This document shows positions 5,271-5,925 of a DNA stretch of 5,925 nucleotides, in pieces; the first letter of the stretch is position 1; each line of letters begins with the position of its first letter. The stretch is from positions 1 through 5,925 of the forward strand of contig CALCRH010000342.1 in the NCBI GenBank assembly GCA_937894515.1. Direction: 5' to 3'. The translations under genes were made by a program, and so were the position numbers. Source of the DNA: an uncultured Clostridia bacterium (GTDB lineage Bacteria > Bacillota > Clostridia > Oscillospirales > Oscillospiraceae). The notes beneath the pieces are model-generated. The model saw only the letters and a program-made list of their open reading frames with translations. It made no database searches and was not told where the DNA came from.

Positions 5271-5925
5271 ATGAAGAAAAACCAAGTAATTGATCTGGGA
5301 TTGACCGGCTACGATGAGCTGTTCATGAACGATCAGGAACGTGCGGATATCCGAAAACCGAAGGTCGAGGAGATTCCGCTGACAGAGCTTACGCCCTTTA
5401 AGGATCACCCGTTCAAGGTGAAGAACGATGAAGAAATGACCGAGCTGATGGGCAGCACCAACAGCAAGCTCAGCCTGGAAACCAACTACGACAGCGGGGC
5501 CGACACCTGCGCCGTGGGCGTGCTGCTCTCTGTGGGGACCGACTTCAACACGCTGAACATCGACGAGAGCGTCAAGATTTCCGCGCCTCAGAACATCAAC
5601 ATTGAAACGACGAGCGACATCGAGGCGGAGCCCTTCATGTCCCTGGGCTCGGGCTGGGAGAAAACGGTACACCATGACGATGGGGGAGACTACGAGGAGG
5701 ACGAAGGCGCCTCCGCGAGCAACATCCTCATGTTCGGCGCGAATGTGATGGTGCACAAGAGCGAGGCAACCATCAACGGCACGCTCGAATCCACCGACGG
5801 AAGCATCAGCATGACCTCGGAGGACAGCATCAGTTCCTCCCTGACCATGGGCGGCAGCCTTCAGTACACATTGGGGATGGCCAAGCCGAAAAAGGAACCG
5901 GGACCGGATCAGAATTTCCTCCAGT
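5271..5925 (+). CDS. ParB-like N-terminus joined to an unrelated repetitive sequence (partial)
   Basis: The frame is open for 218 codons to the window edge. GAAAGGA (5256-5262) lies 8 nt before the ATG, 23 bp after the relaxase stop. Residues 1-60 read as the start of a ParB/Spo0J-family protein (KVEEIPLTELTPFKDHPFKV at 31-50), such as often follows the relaxase in these elements. The conserved continuation, an ESIKEYG-like segment leading to the GHRR box, is missing. From about residue 61 the sequence becomes rich in Ser, Thr, Asn and Asp, with short beta-strand-like repeats (INIETTSDIE, SISMTSEDSISSS). This part vaguely recalls repetitive tails of VgrG or phage baseplate proteins, but I do not assign it. 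Without its GHRR box the ParB domain would not function. The product may be a fusion, a disrupted gene or an artefact. Confidence 0.55.
   Translation, partial: MKKNQVIDLGLTGYDELFMNDQERADIRKPKVEEIPLTELTPFKDHPFKVKNDEEMTELMGSTNSKLSLETNYDSGADTCAVGVLLSVGTDFNTLNIDESVKISAPQNINIETTSDIEAEPFMSLGSGWEKTVHHDDGGDYEEDEGASASNILMFGANVMVHKSEATINGTLESTDGSISMTSEDSISSSLTMGGSLQYTLGMAKPKKEPGPDQNFLQ
5451..5456. other. Composition and codon-use break inside the ParB-like frame
   Basis: By hand count GC is 86/180 (48%) for 5271-5450 and 151/250 (60%) for 5451-5700. Aspartate is GAT in 6 of 6 codons before the break and GAC in 10 of 12 after it. ParB resemblance ends at the same point. The frame continues across without a stop. 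This indicates that sequences of different origin meet here. Confidence 0.7.

Noticed and set aside
5235..5756. Minus-strand 173-codon frame opposite the ParB-like gene
   Set aside because: It spans the composition break and has no recognisable motif or start signal. The plus frame continues the operon with a good ribosome binding site.
1..5925. CRISPR array, tRNA or rRNA genes
   Set aside because: No regularly spaced repeats with unique spacers and no recognisable tRNA or rRNA sequence were seen on either strand.

Overview
The window looks like part of an integrated conjugative or mobilizable element from a Gram-positive gut-type Clostridia (Firmicutes). The grounds are the gene set (RepA-like ATPase, MobC, MOBP-type relaxase, ParB-like protein), strong AGGAGGTG-type ribosome binding sites, and protein sequences that resemble the Tn1549/CTn-like mobilization module. 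That assignment rests on recognition of the families and not on any search.

Layout. Bases 1-66 hold no gene I can name. A near-perfect bidirectional terminator hairpin (67-116) abuts the stop codon of a leftward gene (116-1621, minus) encoding a 501-aa protein of unknown function with a four-cysteine zinc-ribbon-like motif. It is lower in GC than the mobilization genes. Bases 1622-1948 form a dense control region. It has two overlapping divergent sigma-A promoters, the leftward one a perfect consensus, bracketed by a perfect 15-bp inverted repeat. A TTTTGGAAAAT motif occurs three times, and a roughly 210-nt structured leader precedes the rightward operon.

The rightward operon reads: a 76-aa protein of unknown function (1949-2179), a possible 32-aa overlapping microprotein (2193-2291), a RepA-like RecA-fold ATPase (2239-3366), an oriT-like intergenic region rich in inverted repeats (3367-3495), the relaxosome protein MobC (3510-3833), the relaxase (3802-5247, overlapping mobC) and the start of a ParB-like gene (5271 to the window end). 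The expected cooperation is that MobC and the relaxase bind and nick oriT, the relaxase pilots the strand into a recipient, and the ATPase supports replication of the element.

The points most worth following up are these. (1) The ParB-like frame changes character near 5451 into an unrelated, GC-rich, repetitive sequence with different codon use, which means a real fusion, a recombination scar or an assembly chimera. (2) The ATPase ends in an acidic DDDEELPF tail like the C-terminal tip of single-stranded DNA-binding protein. (3) The 3' end of that gene carries eight TGACG boxes, with two sets of three at exact 9-nt spacing in opposite orientations. (4) The inverted repeat around the divergent promoters could be an operator pair or an invertible promoter.
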